Counted from the stretch's first letter, positions 22,034-35,430 are shown. The stretch: 64,000 nucleotides of DNA from Marisa cornuarietis (GCA_004794655.1 SMMW01000555.1:1-64000); one strand, 5' to 3'. Program-made: numbers and translations. Notes: generated by a model not told the origin, from the letters alone.

Positions 22034-24035
22034 GGGCCGAGGTCTTGTCATGTCTATAAGCCACTTAAAGACCGGAAATGTCCAGCAGAGTCTCTAAGTC
22101 CTCTAAAGACGGGGTCTTTTTGCAGCTTTAAGCCATTTCCGCCGGCAGATCAACCATCAAATCTAGAGACGCCTCCCTCTGTCTCTAAGTCCTAGACTAG
22201 TTGCGAAATATGACGGCTATAGCTTGCTTGTGCCAGCGAATCTTCAAATAAAATAATAATTAAAATAATTAGTGATAGAACGTATCCAACACATAGAGAC
22301 AACGATATAGAAGTGTATCAAAAGTTTAGATTTCATTCTCGTGACTCTCTAGAGATGGCAGATCAATTTGCCTTCAACCTCGAAACTTCGAATCGCGACC
22401 CCGAAGACTCGTCCTTTGTGTTTACGTGATGTGCTTATGTCGAAGCATGTGTGTCGATATTACAAGCGTTTTCCTGTGGACAGTTTGTTGGATTAATTAA
22501 AATCAAATGTGACAAACAACAAGTACTACATTATACGGAAAAACGGTGGATTAATTAACGAGACAACTAACAACAGCTGCTTTTTGTGGATTTTCCTATG
22601 TGAAATGCGCGTAAAAATACAGCATACTCCAAGAACCAACCAACACAAATATATTTACTGAAAAATATTTATCCTTCTGTTAATGTGAAGGTAAAATATT
22701 TTGTCGATTGCTTTATACTCTTTCTCTCTCTCACATACACACACACACATACATAAAAAGCATGTAGCACTGACATCAATATATTTAGATATGTATAGTC
22801 TTGATTGAAGGAGAATAATATATAACAGCAGTGCTGTAGATAGTATTAAATTACTATTCTCTTGTCAAAAGCTGCCTCATAATGATTCTCAGAGCACACA
22901 TTACCCTTACTTGCATTTTAGGCTGTTCTCAAATAGTCAAAACTAAACTTTATACTGCTGACCATCACTCTGCAGTAATTTTTTTTATACAGATAAAAAG
23001 AAAAGTTTTGCACAGTTACTATAACCTTTTACTACAGCCTATTTTTCTCTAGTAGTTTAATTTTATAAGTTGAGCAAACCAAATGTTGATATGCACTTAA
23101 AACTCAAAACCTAATAAGAGAAAAGAATAGTTATTCATTTCCATTTATTTCAACAAGCTGTCTGCAGAAACATTGAGGTAGCTGCACCATAGCCTGGAAG
23201 TGCACTTAATGTTCAGATTTTTGCTGAACTTTGGTGACTATGCTGCTTTAAAACTAACCTGCAGAAAGGAGTAAAGCTTGGACACATAGAATATATCATA
23301 AGAATTAAGAGAGTGGCTGATGATATCCTTTCTAAATCCAACCACTAAACCAGAGACAGTGTACAATGCAGCATACAGTTCTACATTCTTCTCATAATTA
23401 AAAGAGCTTGGATAATAAACACCATAATGAAAATAATGATAACCAAAGATACAATATTCTAAATGACAAGGTGCTTGCTGTGAGCTAGCATTTTTTCTAA
23501 AAGTGTCATAATTGTGTTTTTAGGTCTGTTATGAATGCACCAACTCTGCTTTAGAACAGTGTGTTTGTTTGGGGTCAAATGTCTAGATTTAAGATAAATA
23601 TGTAAAAGTAATATGGCTTCCCTAAATAGACTACATTGTGGTACACTACAATAGTTATAAGCTGACAATATGCAAGAGAACCCTCATTGATCGAGCAATT
23701 TATAAAAGAAAGAGCATGTTACTTGTCAGCTGAGCATGTGTTATGAACTTAGAAGATCCTGATGATGAAGACCACAACAAAAGCTATGCTACATGCTTTA
23801 AGTTTTTGGGACATTCTAGTTTTCTCTGTGTCTCGATCTGCTTCAGAATACTGGGTGCTTGTATTATTTTTTTGGCCAAGTTAACAAAGAAAGGCAAATC
23901 ATGCAAAAGAAAATGCAACATGACACACCTAAATAGTCAAAATCATGGTACACAACAGTAGTGTATCAACTGATAAACTGGCCATCTTTATGTATGTTTG
24001 TGTGTGTGTGTGTTGTAGTAGTAGCAGCCATTAGA
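22034..24035. other. DNAI1 intron, unassigned
   Basis: 22034-22200 is GC-richer with repeated TCTCTAAGTCC and AAAGAC blocks and may be a further mobile-element end. The remainder is AT-rich with a (CA)n tract at 22738-22756 and no coding signal. Confidence 0.45.
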
Positions 24036-24039
24036 TAAT

Positions 24040-24745
24040 AATAATAATGTATACTCGTAGTGAGCAGCATCATGACTAAAATAGACTGCACTCTCTGCAC
24101 AGACCAGTAAAAGAAGAATGAACATTAAATCACAGAAAGTGGACAATGAGGTATAGGCACACTGAACAACATAAAGATGAAGTACAAGAGTAGAATATAA
24201 AGCAATGGATGAAGGTATGAAGTGATATAGGTACAAGAGTAGAACATAAAGCAATGGATGAAGGTATGAAGGGCTATAGGTACTGTAAACAGTGTAAGAC
24301 AGTCATTACATGATGGTTAACATGCCAGACAATATTGCATAGGGAGTTAAAAATAGCAATTCAGGGATAGTACTTAGTGAACAGATATGTTTTCAGAGAA
24401 CCTTTGAATGTAGCCTTACAGTAAGAGTGGTGAATGTGATTTAGAAGAAAGTTCCACTGCTTAGCAGCACTGAGGGATGATGTGACTGTTTTGGTGGGAG
24501 CTAGTCTATTATAGCTTTTGTTGGTAGTCAATGAAGAGAGTGAATAAGTGGTGTGACATGTTCAGATCTGTGAGTCTGGAAAACAAGACGAGCAGCTGAG
24601 TTCTCGACTTTGTGAAGCTTGTGAATGATGTATTGTGAACAACCAGCAAGAAGAAAGTTGAATAGTCTAGTTTAGACACAGCACATGAGCAGATGAGAGT
24701 TTTGGTGGTTGAACTGGACAGAGTAAGGGGAATGGAAGATCCTTA
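24040..24745 (-). mobile_element. L2/CR1-like LINE 3' end, uninterrupted relative of the EnSpm target
   Basis: The minus strand carries a decayed ORF2 C-terminus (SKLDY at about 24640, then AVELSS) and a 3' UTR ending in (ATT)n at 24036-24050. The UTR holds a 49-base tandem duplication (units starting at 24182 and 24231). It matches 45133-45294 joined to 50698-51290, which gives an empty-site comparison for the transposon at 45295-50694. Confidence 0.75.
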
Positions 24746-25142
24746 CTGAGTGATTTATTTCTGTTATATTGGTTTTAGTGTAGTGAATAAACACATTTTT
24801 CAGTGATAGTCATAAATCTACAGTTTTTGGTAAAACTTTTTCCACACCTACAAGTGCCAAGTACACAAAGTATATTACAAGCATGGGTGATTCCAGTTTA
24901 CACATGAAAGATTATTTAATGTTTCATGTGCACAGTAGTCAAAGCTAATGGATCACAAAGCTTTTGAAATGTGTAACACTTCACCTTCAACCATGTCAAG
25001 TGGCCTTCCAAATGTCTGCATAATTTGTTGGCAAAATCTACAACAATAACATTACATCAGACTTCTGCTGTCAGTTCCCCACATGTTGTGCAAATTTTTT
25101 TTAATATTTTTATTTACAGTTCATTGACAGTACATTAGGCAG

Positions 25143-25196
25143 TATCTATTCTCAATGAGCATTCTTCTGAATGGATACCTGGCCATTACAAATGGA

Positions 25197-25230
<34 letters not shown>

Positions 25231-25233
25231 TTC
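25143..25233 (+). mobile_element. 3' end of a (CAT)n-tailed LINE
   Basis: CAATGAGCATTCTTCTGAAT, then TACAAATGGACATCATCATC: the same terminal sequence as the LINE at 52945-55800 (minus) and the fragment at 26905-27155. The tail is ten or more CAT units (25199-25230). Confidence 0.8.
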
Positions 25234-25239
25234 TAGTAG

Positions 25240-25384
25240 TAAAGTGTGAGGTGAACATTACTGCATATTGTGTACTCTCATTTTTCTTTAAATAATATAT
25301 ATATATATATATATCTTTTCTTTACACTTAATATATATCCATGAAATTTTTTCTCTCACATACAAAACACATTACCTCTGTTTA

Positions 25385-25426
<42 letters not shown>

Positions 25427-25690
25427 TTTCTTAAACCAATTTAATTTTTAAATTTATAAAAAAGCAGCAGGTAGAACCAGAAAATGTAATTTTACTTATT
25501 GATATTTTTCATTCATAGCATGAATTACTTGAGGACCTTTTTGTTTTATGACACTTCATTTGATCAAAATAAATTTTAAGAATGTTTTATGAGTTTCTAG
25601 AAGATGTTTCTCTGTGTTCATACTGATGGCATTGGTGAGGACTGAATAATTCCTCAATATATAAAAATAATACTCAAATGAACTTTACAA
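25240..25690. repeat. Microsatellite-rich intron stretch
   Basis: Contains (AT)n at 25291-25313 and (TG)n followed by (GA)n at 25387-25427. No other feature. Confidence 0.8.
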
Positions 25691-25694
25691 TCTT

Positions 25695-25765
25695 TAATAA
25701 TAATAATAATATTGTGCACTTATAACGCGCAGCATCACACTCTCTGCGAGGATCAATAAGGATGG
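25695..25765 (-). mobile_element. 3' terminal fragment of an L2-like LINE
   Basis: (TAA)n followed by the rc of a GCGCGTTATAAGTGCAC block and CTCTCTGCG, the same 3' terminus as at 24040 and 45133. Only about 70 bases long. Confidence 0.65.
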
Positions 25766-26096
25766 AAGTCTATCTGCCATTCTTTGCTACAAACAAGTTT
25801 TGTTTTTACTGTCGGTTACATAGTTCATCAGAAATTAAAAAAACTTCTCCCACACGGACCTAAAAACAACAGATAGTAAAAATTTAAAAAAGCTGAAGAC
25901 ACTCAAATGACAAAAGAGACAGAATAACGAGAACGACGAAAAAATTGTAAGAACAAACTGGAAAATTGGAAATAAAAATAAAGCCATTAAAAGTGTGTTC
26001 AGCACCTCGTGTTTACACAGATAGCGACTTAACCTATCGTAATCGTCACAAATCTCTTCTAAAAGCATCCATGCCTCTTTATTGGTTAAATAGCCT

Positions 26097-26697
26097 TTCC
26101 TAGGCAATAGACTGTTCCCCACCTTGTTTGAGCAGCTCGATCAGCTGACACATCATCAATGCCTGGCAACTTTCCTCCCTCAGACTGGGCACAGCGCTTT
26201 CGACTTTTTCCCCTAGGACTGTTAGCTTTGCAGGTTGTTATCAATCTGGTTGGTTTGAAGGATGTTGGTGTCAGTCTTCAGCTGGAAGTTGTACAGGTCT
26301 TTGCAGTATTCAGTCCACTGGTTGAGCACAGAACTGCTTTCTGTGAGAAGGTTGCGACTGCTGTTTTTATGACCGAGGTCTTGTACTGATCTGTATTAGT
26401 GATGGTCCTTTGTAGTTTGTTGGCCTTTTTGCTGTCTCCTCGTGCCATTCCATTTTCTATGTCCTGGCATTGGCTCTCGATCCAGTTCTCCATAGCTGCC
26501 TTCATCCCTTTCTTGATGGCACAATTCACTTCCTTGTATTTGGAAGCTGCTTTGGGTTTGCTTTTCTTTTCGCTCTTCAAGGCCCTCCTTTGGTCACTGT
26601 AATCTAGGATGTCATTTGTGACCCGTGACTGCCTCTTATTCCTGTGTTGCCCTAGAACTTTCTGGGCTGTTGACAATACTACTGGGGCCATCTGACA
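26097..26697 (-). mobile_element. RTE/L1-like LINE: EN-RT linker fragment
   Basis: The minus frame 26278-26691 reads AQKVLGQHRNK, RVTNDILDYSDQRRALK, KYKEVNCAIKKGMKAAMENW and IESQCQDIE, the linker between endonuclease and RT. A second frame continues to about 26100 with GKLPGIDDVSA, the start of the RT domain. One frameshift lies near 26280. It is the same broad family as 19055-20070. Confidence 0.75.
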
Positions 26698-26904
26698 TTA
26701 AGACATGGTAGTCTAGTAAATTCTCTAAATCCTCAACACAAGACAATCCCAAAGGCTATAACTGAATTAAATTCTTCTGTTATGTTGCAGCCAGTGTGTG
26801 CAGAACCACCAAAACTCTTTGTCTCAGAAAGAATGAATGTCACTGATTAGTTACTGAGTACTTCTCATAGGGCTTATGATAAGACAATAAATCATGCACC
26901 TTTT

Positions 26905-27155
26905 AAGACAGATGCCCTGATCCACATATCACCCTGCATTAAAAGACTGAAGACCCATCTGTTTATTTAAGATGGACTTAAACAACCAAGCAACACTTGT
27001 GTCTCTATTTTTTTTTTACTTTCCTGTTGTTTTATCTATTTATTTTTTATTTTTTATTTTATTTAATTTTTTTTGTTTTTGTTTTTGCTGCGCAATGAGC
27101 ATTCTTCTGAATGGATACCTGCACATTACAAATGGACATCATCATCATCATTAAG
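26905..27155 (+). mobile_element. 3' end of a (CAT)n-tailed LINE with A/T-rich UTR
   Basis: Reads AAAAGACTGAAGACCCATCT, GATGGACTTAAACAACCAAG, a T-rich stretch, then GCGCAATGAGCATTCTTCTG and (CAT)n. It is the direct counterpart of the 3' UTR at 52950-53165 of the nearly intact LINE, in opposite orientation. Confidence 0.85.
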
Positions 27156-27459
27156 TAACCCTTTCCAATCTGTTGCCCAAGTCAGTCAATAGTGCCCATC
27201 CTTGAGGAAGTTTTTTTTTTGACAATAACAATAATGCACTTAAAGTCAATAGGGAGAAAGATATCTTCCCGACTGAAAATTATCACGATGGTGGGCAAAA
27301 TCATTCACTGGTTACAATCTACAAAGGTATTACATATTATTTATGATTGTATTGTGCCAATAACCACCAACTCACATCATTAGTTTGGTTTGATGACATT
27401 CTCTGGGATCTACCTGTGTTTCCCATTAAACAAAAATATAATGGGCACAATTAAAGTAG

Positions 27460-28090
27460 TAAGGGGTCATGATCACTTCTTGACAGACTTCAAAGGATCC
27501 AGAATAATGCTACTTGCCTTATCTGCAGACCATCTAGATGTGAACATATATCACCTATCATACGCTATCTCCATTGGCTGCTAGTTGTGGATTGTATAGC
27601 CTACAAACTTTCCACTTCATCTACTCCCCCATTTCTGGCACTTGTCCTCATACCTCTCCAAACTCACTTCCAATCCATATGCCTGCACAACTTCTTTGCT
27701 CATCTTCTGACACCAAGCTTCTGCGTCCCACTAGCTAAGGCAAAGATGTATGGACAGAGGTTGTTCTCCTACCAAGCCCCATCAACTTGGAACCGATTAC
27801 CCATCAGCCTTCGACACTCAGATTCTTTTACCACCTTTAAGTCTAAACTTAAGACTTGTATTTTCAAACTTCCCTGTGACCCTGTCCTGACCATGTGCGT
27901 CCGTAGCATGTTTCTGTAATTTACTTTGTGCATGAGTAAGTGTGTGTTGTAGAAGTGAGCGTGTCTGGTATATGTGAATATGGGTGTATAGTTGTTGATG
28001 ATTTAGTCTATATATTATGTAAACCGCTCTGAGCAAATCTTTGGAAAGGTGCTATATAAATCCTCATTATTATTATTAATAATAATACTA
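27460..28090 (+). mobile_element. L2/CR1-like LINE C-terminus and 3' end, different subfamily
   Basis: Plus frames give a QRIQNNAT start, then (27587-27919) AKMYGQRLFSYQAPSTWNRL, LPISLRHSDSFTTFKSKLKT, the L2-type RT C-terminus, and a 3' UTR ending GTGCTATATAAATCCTCATT(ATT)n at about 28085. There is one frameshift/stop in the first part. It is distinct in sequence from the copies at 15.1-17.1 and 32.4-33.5 kb. Confidence 0.75.
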
Positions 28091-28319
28091 ACAACAAATA
28101 AATTTGATGTGTACTCTTGCTGCAAATATTTGAAAATTTTAACCTTCAACAGTTTAAATTCATCTATGGGTCTGAAGACTGTCAACAAATTTGACTTGGG
28201 TTCTGAAAACCCCCAATAATTTTGGATGGGAAACTCTTCCTACCAGGTCTATAAAGTTGCTCTGCTTTGCTTTTCAAATTTCCATCAGAAAGGACTACTA
28301 CTGCTATCATACTTCATCA

Positions 28320-29685
<1,366 letters not shown>

Positions 29686-30247
29686 TTAAATGCAGTCAAG
29701 CACTGGCTCACTATATTTTTAAACGGAATAGAAAACTAGGGTGGCAGAGATTTGTCCTCATTATCCTTCCATACTACTTCCAGTGTGGTGTGGGTGGGCC
29801 ACGAGGAAGATGAAGGGAACGTTTTGGGCTGGCTCAACAGGCCACCTGCAGGTTGGAAACTCTGTACTCAATGAGCCACAGGTTATGCCAAATTCCCTGG
29901 CATCCACCATTCCTTACAATTCTTCCTCTTCCCACTATTCTCCTGATTTTCCTGAAGTCTACTTAGAAATTTTCTTGCTGTGACTTTTCTTCTGATAGCT
30001 CTGAAGTACAATTTACCTTTCTTCCTTACTGCACTGCAGCAGGCCCTTCAAAAGTGCAAGGAATCTGCACCTGGCCTAGACAACATTACTTATCAGCTGC
30101 TAACCCATTTTTCCACAGGTCACTCTCAATGACCAACTTTATTTGTCCCAGTGGGCAATTTGAATATAGGAATGTGCTCTAGTTCAACAATGAAAAAAAT
30201 GAAAAATGAAAAATGAAAAAAGAAGTGGGCAAGTAACAATCATATTA

Positions 30248-30320
30248 TATACATATATATATATATATAAACTTACATCAAGGATAATCATGTATCAACA
30301 TCACACACACACACACACCA
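30248..30320. repeat. (AT)n and (CA)n microsatellites
   Basis: ATATATAT at 30250-30269 and CACACACA at 30303-30318. They lie between two conserved RT blocks of the LINE, where about 200 bases (30120-30330) are not LINE-like, so they came in with an insertion or replaced LINE sequence. Confidence 0.75.
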
Positions 30321-30533
30321 TTGACAGCTCATCTAAGATTGAGCAGCTGGACTGCAGATGGCACAAATCCTCCTCCTCCTTCTAGACATCTTTAACTTCA
30401 TTTGGGTGTCCAGCTGTTTTCCTCCCTCATGGAGAGAGAAAGGCCTGGTGCCCATCCCAAAACTTTGTAAGGATCCTTCTGATCCAAATTCTTACCATCC
30501 TATCGCTCTTACTATTTGTCTATACAAAACTTT

Positions 30534-30671
30534 CAGTGGCGTAGGAAGATGCTCGGCTTTGGGGGGGCAAGCTCCATGCTGACAATGAATAACGTTCACA
30601 TTCTTGCCTTCCCAGCATCTTTTTTTGGGGGGGCGGCTGCCCCCCTTGCCCCCCCTGTTCCTACGCCACTG
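30534..30671. mobile_element. 138-bp TIR element (MITE-like) inside the LINE RT
   Basis: Starts CAGTGGCGTAGGA and ends TCCTACGCCACTG, perfect 13-bp terminal inverted repeats, with G-runs and C-runs just inside the ends. It is flanked by ACTTT on both sides (30529-30533, 30672-30676). Copy 1 of the LINE (rc of about 45-65) shows the empty site CAAAACTTTAGAACGC. It is too short to code. The TIR style suggests a hAT-like or related cut-and-paste family; the superfamily is not certain. Confidence 0.9.
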
Positions 30672-31339
30672 ACTTTTGAATGCATGGTGAATGCCTGACT
30701 CACTGGGCATCTCGAGTCTCAGAGTCTCCTCTCTGATCTGCAGTGTGGCTTCAGACAATATCATTGCACCCTGGACCATCTGGTCCTTTGTGGAACATCC
30801 ATAAGGATGCATTTGTCTGCAAAGAGCATGTTTTAGTGGTGTTCTTCAAGGTGTATAGCACTAGCTGGAAGCAAAGTATTCTGTTGAACCTTCATGTCCT
30901 TAACTTCTGGGGTCATATGCCACTCTTCATCAAGAACTTTCTATGTCACCGCCTCTTTCATATTCGTGTAAAGTCTATCCTTTCTGATCCTCATGAACAG
31001 GAAATGGGTTTCCCTCAGGGCAGAATACTCTCACCTACTCTTTTCAACATCGATTCAATCTTCAAATCTGTCTACATTTGGCAGCCTCATTACTGACTTC
31101 ATTACTGACTTTGATCTCTACATCCAAGGCTGATCCCTACCATGCCTCAAACGCCATCTTCAGTTGTGCATAAGCGATGTGCAAAAGTGGGTGACAGACA
31201 ACAGCTTTAAGTTGCCATGCATTCACTTCTGTAAACAGCAAGGCATATTTCCAAGCCCATCTATCTCTGTCAATGGCACCTCCATTGAGTTGCCCCTGGG
31301 TATTTTTCCTTGATCCAGTTTTCTGGCCCACATCCTTAA

Positions 31340-31492
31340 ACTGCTAGGTGAAGTAATACTGCCACCTCTACAACTCTCTTTCTCAGAATGGCTATTGTCC
31401 CTTCCTGCTTCGCCCTCTTATTTTTCCTACCCAGAAAATTTTAGAATGTATCCTGTTGCCATGATGCACCCTCCTCTCTGTAAAAACCCAAC
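31340..31492 (+). repeat. Unclassified dispersed repeat, copy 1
   Basis: Shares with 36945-37110 the blocks CAACTCTC-TCTCAGAAT, CTGTCCCTT-CTGCTTC-CCTCTTAT and CCTGTTGCCA-GRTGC. No protein motif or tRNA head is visible. It directly follows the LINE fragment. Confidence 0.65.
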
Positions 31493-31980
31493 ACAGAGGT
31501 CACCAGGTCACTGGGAAAACCACAGGTAGAAATTCTCTAAACTTAGAGTTATTCTAGTTATTCTGTTTGTTTAGTTCCAAACAATATTTTTTGTAGTAAG
31601 TTTGCTTTCTTAAAGATGCCGGACAACAATATCTCTAGTGCCCTCCATTTTATCACCTAGTGTCTTGATTGCTAAGTAATGTGCAATAGGAACACAGAGA
31701 GTGAAAGTGTTTTGGGCTGTTTACAGACTAGTTTTCCTTAGGCAATGTTGTCATTTACTTCAGTGGAGTTGTTTTGGAATTTATTGGTAAGGTAGGGCAT
31801 CCATATCATTTGGTAAGTCTCAATGACAGAAAATTTGCAACAAACGGGATATTTTTTTTTTTGCGAAAACATTGATCTAACTTAGATATTCATGCATTGA
31901 CACAGCTATTCATATATATATAAAGCCTTAATCATGCACGTCAAGGATTCATTAAATATGGATTGTGATCAACAAATTAC

Positions 31981-32110
31981 CATTATCTGGTAGGCCAAGA
32001 CGAGTTCGTTGACGTCGTGCTTCATCAGAATCCTTATGCAGCATATTACCATCTAGGGCAAAATGAACTGCTAGCTGGTCAACACTTGATGTCTGCTTGA
32101 ACTGCCGCTC
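31981..32110 (-). CDS. DNAI1: DNAI1 exon 5
   Basis: Minus strand: acceptor ATGCTAATAG, 130 bases, donor GTAATTTG; phase 0 in, phase 1 out. The product contains SSVDQLAVHFALDGNMLHKD and SDEARRQRTRLG, matching [26 protein letters not shown] of vertebrate DNAI1. The leftover G joins TT of exon 6 to give Val, so the frame is continuous. Confidence 0.95.
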
Positions 32111-32436
32111 CTATTAGCATAAAATAAAATTGTCATCACTTTTCGTAAAATAACATTTTTTTAAGTGTCACATCATAGACAAAACTGCATATTAACTTGA
32201 ACACTGAAACAAAAGACTGCATATTCTTCTAATCTAATAATTCTACAAGTTTATTTTGATACAGATATAATGGATATTATTTTCTAAATAATATAGCTGT
32301 TTGTTAATTTTCCAGCAAAGGTGATGTATCCATTAGGTAGACACCTAGACACCCACCAGACTGTTTCACTCTTTATCTAAAAGTTACATTACAACTACCA
32401 GCTGTCAAAACAAATCATATGTTCTGTGCACATCTC

Positions 32437-33503
32437 ATATAGAAGCTTGTATTAGTGACATCAAGGGCTGGATGGTAAAAAACAAGCTTAAACTAAACGA
32501 TGATAAAAAGGAGCCCCTCGTGCAATAAAAGAAGACATCAACCTTCGCTCATCAGTCTGCTCTATCACATCAAGGTGGGCGCAAACAACATCCCCTTCAC
32601 GTCATCCATTAGGAATCTGGGATTTATTGTCACTGCAGACATGACTCTTGATAAACATGTTACAGCTGTCAGTCTGCCTATTATGAGCTCCGTAAGATCA
32701 GTGCCATCTGTCTCTTTCTCTCTACGTCCGCTACCAACACTCTTGTCTGTGCGTTTTTTCTTTCTCGACTTGACTACTGCAACTCTTTGCTTGCAGGCTG
32801 CCCCTCATACCTCATTCAGAGACTCCAGAATGTACAGAACTCCGCTGCACATCTGGTGCTTAGAGCCACAAAACGGGACCATGTCACTCCTCTCCTTCAT
32901 TTTCTACACTGGCTACCCGTCTGTTCTCGCATTCAGTACAAACTGTCTGTGCTGTGTTTTAATTTCTTTGCAGGCTCCTGTCCTGACTATTTCTCTGAAC
33001 TTCTCATCCCTTATGTTCAGGCCAGACAACTACGCTCTTTGTTTGATGACTGCATCCTAACTGTTCCTGTCACCAGAACAACAACATATGGTCACAGGAT
33101 TTTTGGCTACTGTGCAGCAAAACAATGGAACTCTCTCCCTTTCCATCTCCGCCACCTTCCTACAACTGAATCCTTCAAATCTGCACTGAAAATGCACCTC
33201 TTCCTTGAGCATTACTCCTAACACAGTCCACACAATGCTATTCCTTCTTACCCTCCCCCCTTTCCGCACTTGCTACTTTTACGCCCATCTTTTTCAGAAT
33301 CACTATATTCTCTGTTCCTGTTGCTTTATGCCTTTTTATGTTTTCCATCTTTGTTTTCTGTTTGTCGTCAGTACTGTCGTTTATTCTTCTGTCCCTCATG
33401 TTCTATCCATTTAGTCTATGTCTCTTCCTCGTTTTAAGTGCTAAGAGCATGCTTTCTATGAGTGTGAATATGCACTATAAAAATCTTTATTTATTATTAT
33501 TAT
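32437..33503 (+). mobile_element. L2/CR1-like LINE copy C, 5'-truncated with frameshifts
   Basis: Starts at ISDIKGWMVKNKLKLNDD, i.e. past the YADD box. A frameshift near 32530 and one near 32680 divide the frame; 32787-33221 then reads AGCPSYLIQRLQNVQNSA to THLFLEHYS-like HLFLEHYS, stop, 3' UTR with TTTTAAGTGCTAAGAGCATG and a terminal (ATT)n at 33490-33503. It is the same subfamily as copies A and B (15.1-17.1 kb) and supplies their uninterrupted 3' UTR for comparison. Confidence 0.85.
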
Positions 33504-33889
33504 GTACTGACGTCTTCATTAGCCTTAGTTGCTGGCTTGGCATAAAACAACAATGCCCCCCCTCCCTATTAAGACTTGCTAAAATCCACCAAAATCAGGT
33601 CCAAAATGAGAGGGGTCTTAATAGGGAGATCAACCAGTCAGCTTTTATTCCACAAACCATGATTTCAAACACTAACTCTTTCTATACAATTTGCACCTGC
33701 AGAAGTGAATGTCTTCATGTCTAAAACTACTGCTTGCACACTGTAATGCAAACTTGGTAGTGTAACAAAACACATCATGATTCAAACGTAATGGCTTTAA
33801 ACACTCCCTAACAAAGCTTTAGGCAATGATTTAAAAAAGTAGAGTATCCTAAATTAATATTAAACCAGGTACCCATAAATATGTTGAAA

Positions 33890-35370
33890 GCAGCCCTAGG
33901 TATTGATGCTTCACCTGTATCATGCCCTGGTCCGCTTCAAGCTAGACTATGAATCCATCATCTATGGCCCTGCTCGAGAGTTCTATCGCATAATTCTTGA
34001 TCCTATTCACCATCAAGGGCTCCGCATCTTTTTGGGTGCCTTCCGCACCACTCCTGTACAAAGTTTGTACACAGAAGCTGGTGAACCTCCACTTTCTCTA
34101 CGCCGTCTGAAACTCGTGCTATCCTATGTCTATCGTTTAAAAGCTCATCCTGGAAACCCTGCGTACCATGCTGTTTTTGGGCCTCAGCGTGCTGCCCTGT
34201 ATGCCATTTGTAACAAGGAGCAAAAACCAGTATCACTCCGTGTTGCGCCTCAGTTGCAAGCAGCCGGAGTAGATATTCAGCAGGTAGAGACTCTCTCTCT
34301 CTTACCAGCTCCTCCTTGGACTCCTGTTCTGGAGATCCGTCTTGATCTTTCAGCTTTCAAAAAAGGTGACACTTGTGACCTCATCTTTGTCCAGCACTTT
34401 CAAGAACTTCTCTCTGACTATCCTGGATTCTGTTCTATCTTTACAGATGGCTCCAAAGTCCCAAACGGTGGCTCTGTAGCTTTGGCAGCACTTCTGTCCT
34501 GCCAACCACAACAGGTTTCTTCTGCCGGACTTGCGGATGGCTGCTCCATTTTCTCTGCGGAACTTCATGCCATCTTGCTAGCCTTGCAGCATGTTCACCG
34601 CTCTTCGGAGCAAAACTTCTTGATTATCTCAGACTCATTATCTGCTCTCCAAGCCCTACTCTCCCAACATTTTGACCACCCACTCATGGTCCAGATTTAT
34701 ACGATCAATGCAGCTCTACTCCGACGGAAAAAAGACATTGTTTTCATCTGAGCTCCTGGCCATGATGGTATCCCAGGCAATGTTCGAGTGGACCAGGCTG
34801 CCAAGGCTCTACATCAGTCTCCTGGAAAATTACCATCACTGAGACTGTAAATCTATTCTCTCGGCCTATGCCACTGGTACACTCTGGGCTGAAATAAGTT
34901 ACATGCCACCCTTCCCTCTCTTTCAGACTGCCTGCCTTCATGCCGTTCTGTGCAGCGGGAGGAGCTAGTTCTTACCAGATTAAGGTTAGGACACACCTAT
35001 GCGACGCAGTCACACCTCTTACAAGGTGAACCACTGCCAGTTTGTCCTTGGTGTCAAGGAATTTTGAGTATTGCATATATTTTAATGACTTGTCCTGGAC
35101 TTCAGAGTATCCCCCAGCAGTTTTTTTTTTACTGCAGACTCCTTGTTTTCTTTGTTTAGGTCCGTCCCATCGGCAGCTATCTTTACTTTTTTAAAGAGGA
35201 TAGGGCTTTACTATAAGATTTAAGTTTTTTATACCTTTGATAGTTTTTGCTTGTTCGGTTTGTTAGTGGCCTTCTGGGCCACAACATTCCTTTTTACATG
35301 TTACCCACTTTCTTATGTTATTTTTGCTTCTTGGTTGGCTTTTATTGTTAATGTCATGGCTATATCACTT
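33890..35370 (+). mobile_element. I/Nimb LINE: RT end, RNase H and 3' UTR
   Basis: Frame 33903-34751 gives LDPIHHQGLRIFLGAFRTTP (RT connection), then an RNase H domain with FTDGSKVPNG, SAELHAILLAL and ISDSLSALQ (the first D, E and D). A TGA at 34749-34751 replaces a Trp-like codon just before APGHDGIPGN. After further breaks follow LVLTRLRLGHTYATQSHLL and CPWCQG, then the 3' UTR from about 35155. RNase H is what places this family in the I clade. 5'-truncated, and the 3' end is altered by a foldback. Confidence 0.82.
33903..34751 (+). pseudogene. LINE ORF2 fragment with RNase H domain
   Basis: 282 open codons from inside ORF2; the ATG is not a natural start. Residues about 1-95 are the RT connection region and 180-282 the RNase H domain with three of its four acidic residues visible; the fourth (VDQAA) lies behind the terminal TGA in the same frame. 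RNase H would remove the RNA strand during second-strand synthesis. The frame has stayed open despite 5' truncation, so this copy is fairly young. Confidence 0.8.
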
Positions 35371-35430
35371 GGCCACCAACAAATCAAAAACTATCAGGGC
35401 ATAAAAAGGTTAAATCTTATAATAAAGCAT
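35203..35430. repeat. Inverted duplication of the I/Nimb 3' UTR
   Basis: 35203-35270 (GCTTTACTATAAGATTTAAG to TTTGTTAGTGGC) is the reverse complement, with a few mismatches, of 35372-35430 (GCCACCAACAAATC to CTTATAATAAAGC). The LINE 3' UTR therefore runs out to about 35370 and turns back. Confidence 0.75.

Larger units (their letters stand above)
29690..31335 (+). mobile_element. I/Nimb LINE RT copy on the plus strand, with a MITE inside
   Basis: Translations in several frames follow copy 1: NRKLGWQRF, TGHLQVGNSVL, LASTIPYNSSSSHYS, QQALQKCKESAPGLD-like sequence, then LLDIFNFIWVSSCFPPSWRE and DPNSYHPIAL. After the MITE comes MVNA, LESQSLLSDLQCGFR, WGHMPLFIKNFLCHRLF, DPHEQEMGFPQGRILSPTLF (the usual GxPQGS box, with R for S) and a decayed VQKWVTDNSFK. 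There are multiple frameshifts; the catalytic Asp-Asp region is deleted near 31085. Confidence 0.78.

Noticed and set aside
22034..22195. Continuation of the RT protein beyond NTINNKLQ
   Set aside because: The frame stays open by chance, but family similarity ends sharply at 22033.
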